Positions 54,006 to 64,000 are shown, numbered from the stretch's first letter. The stretch: 64,000 nucleotides of DNA from Craspedostauros australis (GCA_026770025.1 JAMXDE010000019.1:496001-560000); one strand, 5' to 3'. Notes: generated from the sequence alone by a model not told the origin. Translations and numbers: made by a program.

Positions 54006-55732
54006 AAATCCTGGTCCAATGACGCCTCCACGTCAGGCGAAAGGAGTAAATCAACCCATGGCTCGTCACCACGGTCACCAAAGCGCTGGAGAGCACGCGC
54101 GGTGGCCTTGCGCTTGTCGCGGCTGAAGTGAGTGCGGAAGTTGTTCCTGATGGTCTCAGCCTCCTTGGGGTGCTCCTGGATATAGTGTTGCAAGTGAGCA
54201 GCACGTCCAAAAGCCTTGCACGTGGCAGGGCCATGTCCCATGGAGCAGCAAGCGGGGCAGAACGCGTCAGGGTCCGGCTTATAGAAAGCGTTGGTGGGGC
54301 GACGTGAACGATCGCGATCGGAGCCACCATCGCGGGACCCTCGTCCGGAACGAGTGTTGACGTGATGAGCCTTGGGCTGGACACCGGTGGTCGGTGCATC
54401 CGGGATCTCCTGCGCCATCTGCTCTACTTGTAGGTTGAACGGGAGAGACTTGGGAGACGTGATGGTGCGCAGCATGGTACGATAGTGCTCCAGCGAGTAC
54501 CCATGCCCGCGGAGTTCCTCAAGGAAGATGCGACTGAGCTCCAAATTGGACACGGCGCGCCGGAACACCAAGCCTTCGACGTGCTGGAAACCAAGGAGTC
54601 GTGTGGCAAAGCCGGACACGGACCCATCAAAGCCGGGCACCTTGTGGCTGTGCTGTTGCACCGCATCAAACGCACCTGCCAACACCTTGTGAAGGAAGAC
54701 GTATGCGGACAGCCGATGGGGTAGCACACCAAAGCTGCTAGCATATTTCAGCTGTAGGCCAGGGTTGGCACGATCCACAAGGCCTTCGGACTGGAGCTTG
54801 GCGGTCAGCTTCTGGTTCATGTCGAAGATGCGAGCGCCTGGCACGTTGTTAGGGATGATCGACGCATGTGGGAGGAAGGCGTCCAATGGGCAGAAATGGA
54901 CATCGATGGACGCCGCTGCCGTCTGGAGCTGCGCGTACCACACGAAGATGTGATCGGGGTCGTCACTGGTGAGCTTGACGCTCCAGCGGTCCCACGCGGG
55001 TTGTACGCCGAACTCGAGCCGCTCCACAGCCTCACCAATAGAGTAGCTGGGATGCCGCTTGACAGAAGGGCTGGCGTTGGCAACAGCGTACGGGACACCG
55101 GAGTCTGTGACATAGTCAAACTCAACGGCGTCGGCGGGAGCGTCGTCGCGAGGCAGCGGCGGACTGGTAGGCGCGAGCCCCACAGGGGCAGTACTGCCCT
55201 CATCAATCGTGCCCAAGCCGTCGCGCGGACCGCGCAGCTCGTCGGTGGACTCTGAGGCCTTGCGAACGGATTCGCCAGCTGTAGGGGCTGGACCGGGGCC
55301 GTCAGTGGGCGTTGGTTGCACACCCGAACGCTCGTCGTCAGTGGTAGCCGGCGAAGCCAGAGGCGGAACAGCGCTCGGCTTGCGAAGAGTATCGAACTCG
55401 GGTGGGACGGCGCTGGAGCGGCGAAGGTATGCGCGGAACCGCCGTGCATCGAGAGCGGCCACCCACGGGTCATCGTCGTCGCGGTGTTCGTTGTACCACG
55501 ACCGGAGCTTCCACATGCCGCGGATGTGGACCAAGGGGCCACCCCACTCCGTCATGCAAGCGTGGAAGAGCGCATCCTCGGTATCGAAGAGATCGTAGAG
55601 CTCCTCATCGCTGGCGACGTGAAGCGCGATGCGCGCGTCATCAAACCATTTCCACCCAAGGCGCTTGGTGATCGTCTTGGCGTCAGCCAAGTCGTCGACC
55701 ACGGGAACGTCGTCGGCGAGACCAGTCATCAT
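53984..55732 (-). CDS. E4 Gag
   Basis: 582 residues from ATG 55732 (an ATG pair, MMTGLADDVP). The longer frame upstream runs through the LTR into the split transposase and is not used. It has an acidic N-terminus, a long Pro/Ser/Thr-rich linker, a capsid-like body (YSIGEAVERLEFGVQPAWDR) and one CCHC knuckle, CCSMGHGPATC preceded by CP(A). The last codons, GAT TTT TGG, hold a run of five T that may serve frameshifting into pol. Confidence 0.85.
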   Translation of the reverse strand: MMTGLADDVPVVDDLADAKTITKRLGWKWFDDARIALHVASDEELYDLFDTEDALFHACMTEWGGPLVHIRGMWKLRSWYNEHRDDDDPWVAALDARRFRAYLRRSSAVPPEFDTLRKPSAVPPLASPATTDDERSGVQPTPTDGPGPAPTAGESVRKASESTDELRGPRDGLGTIDEGSTAPVGLAPTSPPLPRDDAPADAVEFDYVTDSGVPYAVANASPSVKRHPSYSIGEAVERLEFGVQPAWDRWSVKLTSDDPDHIFVWYAQLQTAAASIDVHFCPLDAFLPHASIIPNNVPGARIFDMNQKLTAKLQSEGLVDRANPGLQLKYASSFGVLPHRLSAYVFLHKVLAGAFDAVQQHSHKVPGFDGSVSGFATRLLGFQHVEGLVFRRAVSNLELSRIFLEELRGHGYSLEHYRTMLRTITSPKSLPFNLQVEQMAQEIPDAPTTGVQPKAHHVNTRSGRGSRDGGSDRDRSRRPTNAFYKPDPDAFCPACCSMGHGPATCKAFGRAAHLQHYIQEHPKEAETIRNNFRTHFSRDKRKATARALQRFGDRGDEPWVDLLLSPDVEASLDQDFWSAGQS

Positions 55733-55867
55733 GAGAGGAGCGAAGAGTAGAGAGCGAGGGGAAGGGCAAGGAAGGATACCGCGGGAGCAAGGGAATGGAT
55801 CGTCCTTGAGCAACACGCGAAGAGAGGAAGATGATGGATTCACGAGGAGCGTGAAAAGGCCATAACC

Positions 55868-56007
55868 TGTCAGTATCGTGAGAGTGTGATGTGTGTGTTT
55901 TGGTGCTAATGATAGATTTATGCCACAGAGTGGTGATGACTTTTGTTGTGTTCGCTGCTGCTGCTGCTGATGACGTCTGTCATCGTACGGGTGTACGGAT
56001 GCCAACA
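55868..56007 (-). repeat. 5' LTR of E4
   Basis: 140 bp with TG...CA ends. The sequence after it in element orientation begins GGTTATGGCC, the place for the primer-binding site; I cannot assign a tRNA. Confidence 0.93.
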
Positions 56008-57569
56008 CCAAGTACATCACTGACAAAATACTCCGTGCGAGACACGAAACTGTTAACCGACGCATCAAGCACTGGGCCTGCCTGAGAAATGTGTGGCGAC
56101 ACGATCCTGACAAACACGTTCTTGCCTTTGCCTCTGTTGCCACCATTACGCAAATTGAGCTAGTTGGAGGTTCTCCTCTCTTCGACCCCGTTCCAGTAGT
56201 TGAACGAAAGCTGACTCGGATGAGATTGCGTGAGAGACTATTGGAGGAACTGAATAGCTTAATGGAGGAGTAAGCCAATCACAACCGGACTATCTAAGTA
56301 GCGATAATTGACGTAGAACACTGACTAACACACGGAGCTTCTCTCTGACATTGTCGATTGCTTTATGATGCAGTTGCTTCGTCTGTGCCATGGTGCAATA
56401 TAGTCATGTGCCTTGACGTGATGGTTTCGGAACCACGGCAGGAAACATGCTTGTGACACGCGGAGGTGGCCAAAGCGGCAACAGAGAGGGTCAGCATGGT
56501 GGACATCGCAGGTCAACACCACCAGAAAAAAGCAAGCCACGCCAGCATGGAAAAATGCCGACAGCAACGCCAAAACGCACCAGATCCGGAACTCCGCCAA
56601 AAAAGAAACGAAGATAACCTGCAGGAGGGCCAAACGAGAAACCTAACGAACTGAACAGGAACGAAGATCCCAGTGCGGAGAAGAGTTCAATGCAAAGCAG
56701 ACTGGATGCAAAGGCAAGCAACATGAAATAGGAATACGCACAAGGCAAGCAAGTCGACTGCACACACGTGCCAATGTGGGGCATGCACAAAACAGAGGGG
56801 ACAAGTGCGAACACGCTATGTGAACAATGCAGACAAGTGCAGTTGGTGTGTGTCGACATGTGGTGTTGTGTGGCGTGGCGTGGCGTTGCGTCGTGCGTGA
56901 TGCAGTGTGATGTGGCGTTGTGTGATGGTGTGTGATAGTGTGTTGAGTGGAGTTGCGTGCCGTCGTATGTGATGTTGTGTGATGCAGTGTGATGTGACGG
57001 TGTGTGATGGTGTGTTGAGTGGAGTTGCGTTCCTTTGCGTTGCGTCGAGTTGCGGTGTGTGATGGTGCGTTGCGTTGAGTTGCGGTGTGTGATGGTGTGT
57101 TGCGTCGAGTTGCGGTATGTGATGGTGTGTGATGGATGGTATGTGATGTCGTGTGATGTTGTGCGATTTTGTGGGTGTGTGATTTTGTGTGGTGTTGTGT
57201 TGCATTGGGTTGCATGGTGCCATGTTCTGTGGTGCACGTGTGGAAACACGAAACGCGGGGAGAGGACGAAACACAAACCGAAACCGATACGGATGGCGCA
57301 AAACGAGACAAGGCAGAAGAACATGGCGACAGAAAACACAAGCCACACACCTGTGGCTTGGGAAGCATAAGACCTGCCCGTGTGCGTCACAGCAAGACCG
57401 TCGATACTACCGGAGTGGGGCTATTTGACGACAACATTTCGGTCATATCAGTCCAAAGTTGGGGAAGCAATACGTGAACAAATGCAGAAAATAAGCTTTT
57501 TTTTCTGAGCGCCAATTTCCCCTGCTCCCCGAGGGTGCGACCTAGACTGCGATCATAGGAGCGGATGGG

Positions 57570-57644
57570 TCTGCCTTGGCTTCTGTTTCTCTGTTTGCAT
57601 TGAAGGCGCATTCCTCGATGCCTTGTTGGTAGTTCGCCTTCCGA
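57570..57644. repeat. third copy of the dispersed repeat
   Basis: TCTGCCTTGGC... with CTGTTTCTCTGTTTGCATTG and TTGTTGGTAGTTCG, as at 42250-42475. It is preceded by GCGATCATAGGAGCGGATG and followed by the 13-bp array. Confidence 0.8.
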
Positions 57645-57865
57645 GCATGCGATCATACCATGTGATCATAGCATGCGATCATAGCATGCGATCATACCAT
57701 GTGATCATAGCATGTGATCATAGCATGCGATCATAGCATGCGATCATAGCATGCGATCATAGCATGCGATCATAGCATGCAATCATAGCATGCGATCATA
57801 GCATGCAATCATACCATGCGATCATACCATGCGATCATACCATGCGATCATACCATGCGATCATA
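57645..57865. repeat. 13-bp tandem array, 17 copies
   Basis: 221 bp = 17 x 13 of GCATGCGATCATA, with variants CCATGTGATCATA, GCATGTGATCATA, GCATGCAATCATA and CCATGCGATCATA. Each unit contains GATC and most contain the palindrome GCATGC. The array is bounded on the right by GGAGCGGATG. Confidence 0.95.
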
Positions 57866-58104
57866 GGAGCGGATGAGGAATACCGCTTTGGCTCTTCGGT
57901 CCGTGTCCCATGATAAAGAACATCTGCGAAAGTAGAAGGATAAGTGTCAGAGTGCGTGGTACGAGTACAAAGTAATCGGAGATTTGATTTCTACGAGTAC
58001 AGCGTGTGCGATGGGGATGATGCAGCACCAATGCGTACGAAACGGTACGGAAGGGTACCACTTCTGACGGTTGACACCTCAACTGCCCACCGTCACCGCC
58101 ACGG

Positions 58105-58344
58105 ATGCAAATGACAGACGTGGGGCAACTGCCCTCGTGTATCACCTCTTTGGGCCAAACATCGAAGGGTGTACTCTGTGAGAAGTTGCAACATTTGGAG
58201 AGTTGTATCGTTGCTCCTTTGACCACCACGCCCGCACTGATGAGTGCGATCAAGAGATTGTTGCTGCAGAAAAGCGAAGTTGCTCTCTCTGCCTCGCCCA
58301 AGATTGATCTTGTTGACATGCCTGAAATCGTTTGGAACAACTGA
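58105..58344 (+). CDS. small hypothetical ORF
   Basis: 79 codons, MQMTDVGQLPSCITSLGQ... ending PEIVWNN, with a probable helix AIKRLLLQKSEVAL. No domain recognised. It could be the last exon of a gene; weak. Confidence 0.25.
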   Translation: MQMTDVGQLPSCITSLGQTSKGVLCEKLQHLESCIVAPLTTTPALMSAIKRLLLQKSEVALSASPKIDLVDMPEIVWNN

Positions 58345-58534
58345 TTTCCTCGCCCTCACAATACATCAACACCGTCATCCATAAACCACCACCACTCACA
58401 ATCTCGAGAGAGACAGAGAGAGAGAGAGAGCCCAAGTTCCGCAGGTGCCATTCACATCTTTGCCACGGGTGTGACCGACACACAACTCACTTACACAGCC
58501 GCAGTTGCCGCCGCAGCCACATTCATACGAAACA

Positions 58535-59115
58535 ATGGATGACAAGAAAAAACATGATGCGTCTGCTAAACTTCCGTCATCAATCCCTGCTGCCCCCTCT
58601 GAGCCAGTAGCGTCTGAAGCAGACATGCAAGCAGACATGCAAGCAGACATGCAAGCAGACATGCAAGCAGACATGCAAGCAGACATGCAAGCAGACATGC
58701 AAGCAGACATGCAAGCCAACATGCAAGCAGATATGCAAGCCAACATGCAAGCCAACATGCAAGCCAACATGCAAGCCAACATGCAAGCCAACATGCAAGC
58801 CAACATGCAAGCCAACGTGCAAGCAGACGTGCAAGCAGACATGCTGGCTGAAACGCAAATGGAATTGCAAAGGGTTTTGCAACTGTTGCAAACTCAAACA
58901 CCAGGAGTTCAAGGCAACCCTGATGAAAACACAAGGAATCAAGTCTATGTTCCAGTTGCAGAGGTCGTCCCTGAAAATGATGATAATCCTGAACCATATT
59001 CTCGGAGGGCAGGATGGAGCTGGAAAGGTATTGTTACTGTGGTGTTACTAGTCGCCGGTGTAGCTGGTGCCATTGCAGCAGGCTTAGTGTTTCTCCAAAG
59101 TGACGTGAGCAGCAG

Positions 59116-59177
<62 letters not shown>

Positions 59178-61132
59178 CCAACACCAACACCAACAGCAAC
59201 AGCAACAGAGATGGCAGCAGTAGTAGTCAGCCCACAGCAAACGGCCCTAGTGATCGGCCATCACAAAATCCAACCCGCACACCCACAGATATACCGAGCG
59301 ATCTATCCTCGTCGAACCCAACCCTCACACCCACGCATATACCGAGTGATCGACCCTCACAAAGTCCAACGCACACACCCACGGATATACCGAGTGATCT
59401 TCCCTCGTCGAACCCAACTCACATACCCACGCATATACCGAGTGACCTGCCCTCGTCGAACCCAACATACAGCTTCGATCAATCGAATGCTTTCTTCACC
59501 ATTTGGGAGGTGCTCCTGCCCACACTCCAAGAAGAGCCTACCTTCATCGATACAGACATACTCGCCAGCCCAACCAGTACTGCACACCAGACGATGAACT
59601 GGATTGCAAACAGCAACCACCCAGATCTCACATCAATGATCGCGGAAGATGCACAAGCCAATGCCATGCGTCTATTGGAGTACTATGCAGTAGTGAGCAT
59701 ATACTTTTCACTCGATGGAGCCAATTGGATCGACAAGATGGGCTTTCTATCAGATGCTGACGTGTGCGACTGGCACTCTTCCTCTGGTGGTGTGACATGC
59801 GATAATGGCCATGTGGTACAAGTAGCTTTGGGTGACGAAGGCATGCGGGGCACGCTCGATCCAGCCCTGTATCATCTCTCGCAACTTGAGCAATTGTCAA
59901 TGGAAATGACTTATAGCTCCCGCCGACAGATGGATGGTATCATCTTCAGTCATATTGGCATGTTGAGCATGCTCTCAGAGCTAACTCTAGTGTACATGGG
60001 ACTGCGAGGTGCGTTTCCGTCAGAATTGTATCAACTTCCGCAATTGACACGTCTTGACCTGGAGTTCAACGACTTCGCTGGACCACTTCCTTCTCAGATT
60101 GGTCAATTGACAGCTCTCGCCACTCTTGATCTGGGATATACCGACTTCACTGGACAGCTTCCATCCGAGATTGGTCAACTGACAGCGCTCACCTTCCTTG
60201 ATCTAGAAGGGACCAATTTCATTGGACAGCTTCCATCCGAGATTGGTCAACTGACAGCGCTCACCAATCTTGATCTGGGATCCACCGACTTCACTGGGCG
60301 GCTTCCATCCGAGATTGGTCAACTGACAGCGGTCACCAATCTTGATCTGGGATCCACCGACTTCACTGGGCGGTTTCCATCCGAGATTGGTCAACTGACA
60401 GCGCTCACCATTCTTGATCTGGGATATGCCGACGTCACTGGTCGGCTTCCATCCGAGATTGGTCAACTGACAGCCCTCGCCATTCTTGAGTTGAGAGGAA
60501 TTGACTTCACTGGGCAGCTTCCATCCGAGATTGGTCAACTGACAGCATTGAGATATCTTGACCTACTATGGGTCGACTTCACCGGGCAGCTTCCATCCGA
60601 GATTGGTCGACTGACAGCATTGCGATATCTTGATTTGAGATCCACCGTCTTCACTGGGCAGCTTCCATCCGAGATTGGTCAACTGACAGCGATCATCTTC
60701 CTTGATCTGGGATTTGCCGACGTCACTGGGCGGCTTCCATCCGAGATTGGTCAACTGACAGCATTGAGATATCTTGATCTGGGATATGCCGACGTCACTG
60801 GGCGGCTTCCATCCGAGATTGGTCAACTCACAGCGCTCACCTTGCTTAATCTGGGATATGCCGACGTCACTGGGTGGCTTCCATCCGAGATTGGTCAACT
60901 CACAGCGCTCACCAATCTTGTTCTGGGATATGCCGACGTCACTGGGCGGCTTCCATCCGAGATTGGTCAACTCACAGCGCTCACCTCCCTTGATCTTTCA
61001 TCTACTGGCTTGACTGGGAAGCTTCCATCCGAGATTGGTCAACTGACAGCGCTCACCTATCTTGATCTAGTATTGACCAAATTCGCCAGACCGCTTCCAA
61101 CTCAGATTGGTCTCCTCACATCATTGAAATAA
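58535..61132 (+). CDS. single-pass membrane protein with leucine-rich repeats
   Basis: 865 residues from the ATG at 58535 (AACAATGG context); an ATG ten codons earlier (58505) is possible. In order: a charged head; about 22 four-residue repeats ADMQ/ANMQ (about 29-103); a spacer with QMELQRVLQLLQ; a membrane segment GIVTVVLLVAGVAGAIAAGLVF (about 164-186); Ser/Asn and Asn/Thr runs; PSDxPSxNPT repeats; a folded part with a plant LRR N-cap-like stretch (DVCDWHSSSGGVTC); and about 18 LRRs, of which 15 are near-identical 24-residue units LPSEIGQLTALTxLDLGxxD. With no signal peptide it is probably type II, LRRs outside. Such proteins are common in raphid diatoms and are thought to be surface sensors or adhesion proteins; there is no kinase domain. 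The 72-bp repeats invite unequal crossing-over. Confidence 0.8.
58619..58840. repeat. 12-bp coding minisatellite (ADMQ/ANMQ)
   Basis: GCAGACATGCAA and GCCAACATGCAA units, mostly exact, inside the LRR gene before the membrane segment. Confidence 0.9.
60070..61130. repeat. 72-bp coding repeat of the LRR domain
   Basis: About 15 copies centred on CTTCCATCCGAGATTGGTCA, very uniform at the nucleotide level. The variable positions fall at the LDL/GYAD part of each unit. Confidence 0.9.
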
Positions 61133-61403
61133 CCAGGATTCTTGGAATCTAATTCACTCCAGTTTTCACAACACAACTAGCCAAGCTTATGTACATAATA
61201 CCAGAACCCGAAAATCCAAAACACACAGTAACAACAATAAAATCCAAATCAGAACACATCAACAATTTCATGGTACAAAGTCTACAGAAGTTTGTACGCA
61301 GCCATGGATCGCAAGCAACCTGCCAAAAAGGTCACAAAGAGTTGGGACACACTAGCCCCACAACCGCGGTAGAGCTGTGAGTCCAAGCAAGTGAGTCCTT
61401 GTG
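61133..61403. other. 3' flank of the LRR gene
   Basis: Nothing recognised. Confidence 0.5.
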
Positions 61404-62171
61404 TGTTAGGAATCGAGGGTACGACTTTGTCGGAATACCCGTGATTGCCGCACCTCCCAACATTGTTCGTCACAGCTTTGAATATTATTCGTCACATGTT
61501 CGGAGACTATTTGTCACACCTTTGTATACCATGTCATCATGACGATGACTAAGCATAAGGACGCGATTGATACCTGTATAACCGCGAGGAAGATAGCCTG
61601 TCTTCTGATAACATAAGGATAACACCTATGGCGGATCAGGAGGTCCCAATACCAAACCAACCACGGCAACCAAGCAGATGACGACGTCGATCAGAACAGC
61701 AGGCCGAAGGGCAAGTGACGCACCCCTTCAGAGGACAGCACGCACCCCTCCTGTGGACAAGAACATCTGCAGGTTTGGAATATCAGAAAGGATCAGAACA
61801 GCCACAGGTTTGGAACATCACAAAGGTTGACATCGATCGTGGGACGATGGCGTCATGAAATCAACAAGCGAAAGCAGATGATAGGCAAGTGCTCAAGACT
61901 GCAGATTGCTACTGTGCCAGCATAGGCAGCTACAACAATACAGAGGCAAGAAACAACAATGCCAAGACAAGGAAGCAAGAACAGAGCATGATGAATGAAG
62001 AGGGAAGCACCTAAGAGACAACAGGACGCCCCGTGTCGCCACCGCGACAGATGCCTACCATGAAAATTGAAATCGGAAGAGAAAGTGAGATTGTGCTCAC
62101 AGTTCTAAAACGGTACAGTTTCTCACAGCGGATTACATTACAGTACTAACTAAAACCCCGGATTTCCAACA
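61404..62171 (+). repeat. LTR S3 of the solo-LTR family
   Basis: 768 bp, TGTTAGGAATCGAGG to CCCCGGATTTCCAACA, with the same internal words as S2 (ATTGCCGCACCTCCCA, GTGCTCACAGTTCTAAAACGG). The flanks CTTGTG and ATGGAG do not match, so the insertion has been altered or recombined. Confidence 0.7.
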
Positions 62172-63590
62172 ATGGAGTTTGGTTTGCAGATGCTGGATGT
62201 ACGAATCCTTTTTCTGGACCTCCTGCCTTAGCGTCGTCAAGACGATGGATGACACATTGGTCTCTGGTCCTACGGAAGGCGAACGAGAAAGGCGCTACGA
62301 GACGCGAGGCATCGGCGGCACTGAGGTCATCGATTCTGAAGAGCCGCGCTGCCGTAGCGTCTTTCGTGATCTAGCCCGCGTGAGAAGTACGATGGACCAA
62401 GTCATGGTTGTCTGATGCTCAGCGTGTTCGATTTATGACTCAAGTGGAAGCCGAGCGAAGTATCATCGATTTCTATGTTACGATACAAATATGCGATACG
62501 TTAGAAGTTGGAGGTGGAGTCGTTCGTATAATACTATTACAATTTTATATGACCCACGTCAGCCAATGACCGTACGGTCGCTACAGGATCCTGAAAAAAT
62601 GGGCTCCTATAGAGACTATAATTTAATCATATATACTTCAACACATTGGTAATAAGGTTGGAGTGTTAGAAAGTGAATCCAGGCCTTGGTTATAAACTTA
62701 TGATGGCGTCAGCCTAGCGTTTTCGAGGCAAAACGTGATGCAAGCGGCCAGAATTCTCTTTTTGAGGGGCTCTTGTCACGACACGTGGAACCCATTTCTG
62801 TCTGGTTTTCGATTTCTTTGTGTTTTGCTTGGTGGGACCCTTGATTTGGAACAAAATCACGTGCTGATTTGGACGTTACGGACGTTAATTTCAGTCGAAG
62901 CTGTGATGACTTGTTTCTTCTTGTCGTTAAGTGCGATGTGATGTCGCATGTTCCATGTTGAGTGACGTCGTCAAGCCCACGAGTGGTTGGACAGACGTTT
63001 TATTGGATGTTTTCATCCCAGCTGGTCCAGATCGATACTGATTCTCACGTTTGTTTTGGGTCGCAGAAGCAGGTTTGCCAATCCGTTTCGAATGTGCATT
63101 TGGGACGCTCGTCGTGCGATGGAAATGAAATCAACTGCATTTGCGTTTTGCATCGCGTGTCGCCACACAACATGGCGGAGAGTCTGGCGTTGCTCATGCG
63201 ATCCTTTTGCGCCAGTTCGATGCTCGCTTTCATTCCCGTTTTGCAACGCGCGGTTCTGCTTAGTGACCTTGCGTCATACTCCTCTACATTCATCACAACA
63301 TCATATGCACTGCATGCTCTACTCACACTCTACTATTCTACTCTGCATGATGTTGCTTTTCTGTGTATACTCGATCTGGATTGTTTGCCAACTGTTGTCT
63401 TGTTGTCCAAATATGACGAGCACAATCACCTGCATCACTGAATGGGAACGAGTAGTATTTTGCATCGACGCGTCCGACTGAATCATGTTGTGAACGTTCA
63501 TGTTAACAATTGACGATTAACACACACATCACCGCATCCAACGACACACGCTCGCAAGCGCAACATCAACATCAACACAATCACCCAAAC
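62172..63590. other. no supported gene
   Basis: Frames of 60-165 codons overlap on both strands at 62962-63481 without a recognisable motif, codon bias or splice pattern. I could not choose among them. The last 80 bases, with CAACATCAACA words, resemble a 5' leader. Confidence 0.4.
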
Positions 63591-63824
63591 ATGCTCAGGA
63601 GCACACATCAAATGCCCAAGTGCAAGGAAACCCAAGACAACCCAAGAGCACCAACTGAAGGAAATGATGAAGTCTTCAACGACTCTACTCCCCCACCCAA
63701 TATCTGGATGGCCTCTCCATGCATTCTCTTATTGGCACTTACACTTGGAGTTGCCCATGGTCATCCAGGTGTCTGGAGACTGAAAATAGCAACATTCCCT
63801 TCCCTCCCAGCAGAAACAAATTAA
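63591..63824 (+). CDS. possible first exon, membrane segment
   Basis: 77 codons from an ATG after an A/C-rich leader: MLRSTHQMPKCKETQ, an acidic Pro-rich stretch, then NIWMASPCILLLALTLGVAHG, which looks like a membrane anchor. The plan (charged head, then one hydrophobic segment) recalls the N-terminus of the LRR protein. It ends by a stop at 63822; splicing near the end may carry it past the window edge. Confidence 0.35.
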   Translation: MLRSTHQMPKCKETQDNPRAPTEGNDEVFNDSTPPPNIWMASPCILLLALTLGVAHGHPGVWRLKIATFPSLPAETN

Positions 63825-64000
63825 TTGCAGCTCTGTCGCATCTCCAACAGCAATTTCTTCAGGACAATACCTGTCATACACACACATCTATCCATCAAAC
63901 AGAGAAAAAGTCTGCCTATCAACACCTACAAACACATTTGAGAGCCAATCATGATCAGCCAACAAAGAGCAAATGTCTAGACTACAGAAGCCAGCAAGAC

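Larger units (their letters stand above)
49828..56007 (-). mobile_element. copia retrotransposon E4, complete, flanked by CCAAG
   Basis: 6180 bp. LTRs 55868-56007 (5') and 49828-49968 (3') are 140 and 141 bp and differ by one substitution and one base in length. CCAAG lies at 49823-49827 and 56008-56012. Next to the 3' LTR is a polypurine tract (ten C on the plus strand at 49969-49978). Gag and pol frames are intact. Short near-identical LTRs and open frames mark a recent, perhaps active element. Confidence 0.95.
49036..56273 (+). pseudogene. second PIF/Harbinger-type transposase, split by element E4
   Basis: Exon 1 is 49036-49404 and exon 2 is 49504-49827, continuing at 56013-56273. The 99-bp intron has GTAAGT and ATTGCAG ends, with CACTAAC near the 3' end as a possible branch site. 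It sits at the same place as in the copy at 2.9-3.9 kb, and is again a multiple of three with no stop. Ignoring E4 and one copy of CCAAG, the frame is intact at 317 residues. The probable catalytic Asp in VDGVD and Asp in VADKGY lie left of the insertion; Glu in ARHETVNRR lies right of it. The C-terminus is longer and more basic/acidic than in the first copy. The gene was probably functional until E4 landed. Confidence 0.85.
56274..58534. other. low-complexity intergenic DNA
   Basis: 56850-57200 is made of irregular GTGTGATG/GAGTTGCG words. 57540-57870 holds the dispersed repeat and the 13-bp array. The last 130 bases, with a GA run at 58410-58430, are the probable leader of the LRR gene. Confidence 0.5.

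Noticed and set aside
53984-56278. 764-codon Gag frame starting at 56278
   Set aside because: The part beyond 55732 runs through the 5' LTR and into the split transposase; the real start is the ATG pair at 55732/55729.
57645-57865. CRISPR-like array
   Set aside because: The units are contiguous 13-mers with no spacers; it is a simple tandem repeat in a eukaryotic genome.
62962-63481. Two overlapping plus-strand frames of 159-164 codons
   Set aside because: Cys/Ser/Leu-rich translations with no motif, equally long frames on both strands, and no splice or leader evidence.

Overview
This is eukaryotic nuclear DNA, most like a raphid pennate diatom. The case rests on several lines: Ty1/copia elements of the diatom CoDi type; short GT-AG introns of 83-121 bp with GTAAGT/GTGAGT donors; a plant-type leucine-rich-repeat membrane protein; and low-complexity, CAACA-rich 5' leaders. 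There is no operon structure and I saw no rRNA, tRNA or CRISPR array. The species is inferred, not proven.

Layout. 0-11.8 kb is a gene-bearing part: a PIF/Harbinger-type transposase with one intron (minus, 2.9-3.9 kb), a three-exon gene of an unrecognised family (gene A, plus, 5.2-7.7 kb), an isoprenylcysteine-methyltransferase-like membrane protein with a long polyQ insert (plus, 8.6-10.1 kb), and a hypothetical minus-strand ORF. 12.3-37.7 kb is a nest of LTR retrotransposons. An old minus-strand copia element (X) is left in pieces: RT/RNase H at 12.3-14.5 kb, protease/integrase at 26.2-27.3 kb, the protease N-side at 35.25-35.4 kb, Gag at 36.0-37.7 kb. A plus-strand Gag fragment of another element (Y) carries a solo LTR in its leader. 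Two almost identical 7.9-kb copia elements, E1 (minus) and E2 (plus), face each other 5'-to-5' across 1.1 kb of X. E2 sits in the protease active-site codons of X with a TGGCAC target duplication. E1 has no matching duplication.

37.7-42.5 kb holds an orphan exon, a broken Gag (Z) and a solo LTR inside a GTGTGA microsatellite. 43.1-45.4 kb is gene B on the minus strand, a paralog of gene A with the same three exons, the same intron phases and the same 121-bp second intron. 49.0-56.3 kb is a second PIF/Harbinger-type transposase, split between its second catalytic Asp and its Glu by a complete 6.2-kb copia element (E4) with near-identical 140-bp LTRs and a CCAAG target duplication. 56.3-58.5 kb is low-complexity DNA with a 17-copy 13-bp tandem array. 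58.5-61.1 kb is the LRR membrane protein, followed by another LTR of the solo family and sparse sequence to the end.

The genes do not form a pathway. The main themes are mobile-element nesting and a two-member (perhaps three-member) family of unknown proteins (genes A and B), the best candidate for an undescribed system. The other notable result is the E1/E2 inverted pair: both copies carry the same in-frame stops and a substituted protease motif, and their LTR variants track the 5' or 3' position rather than the element.
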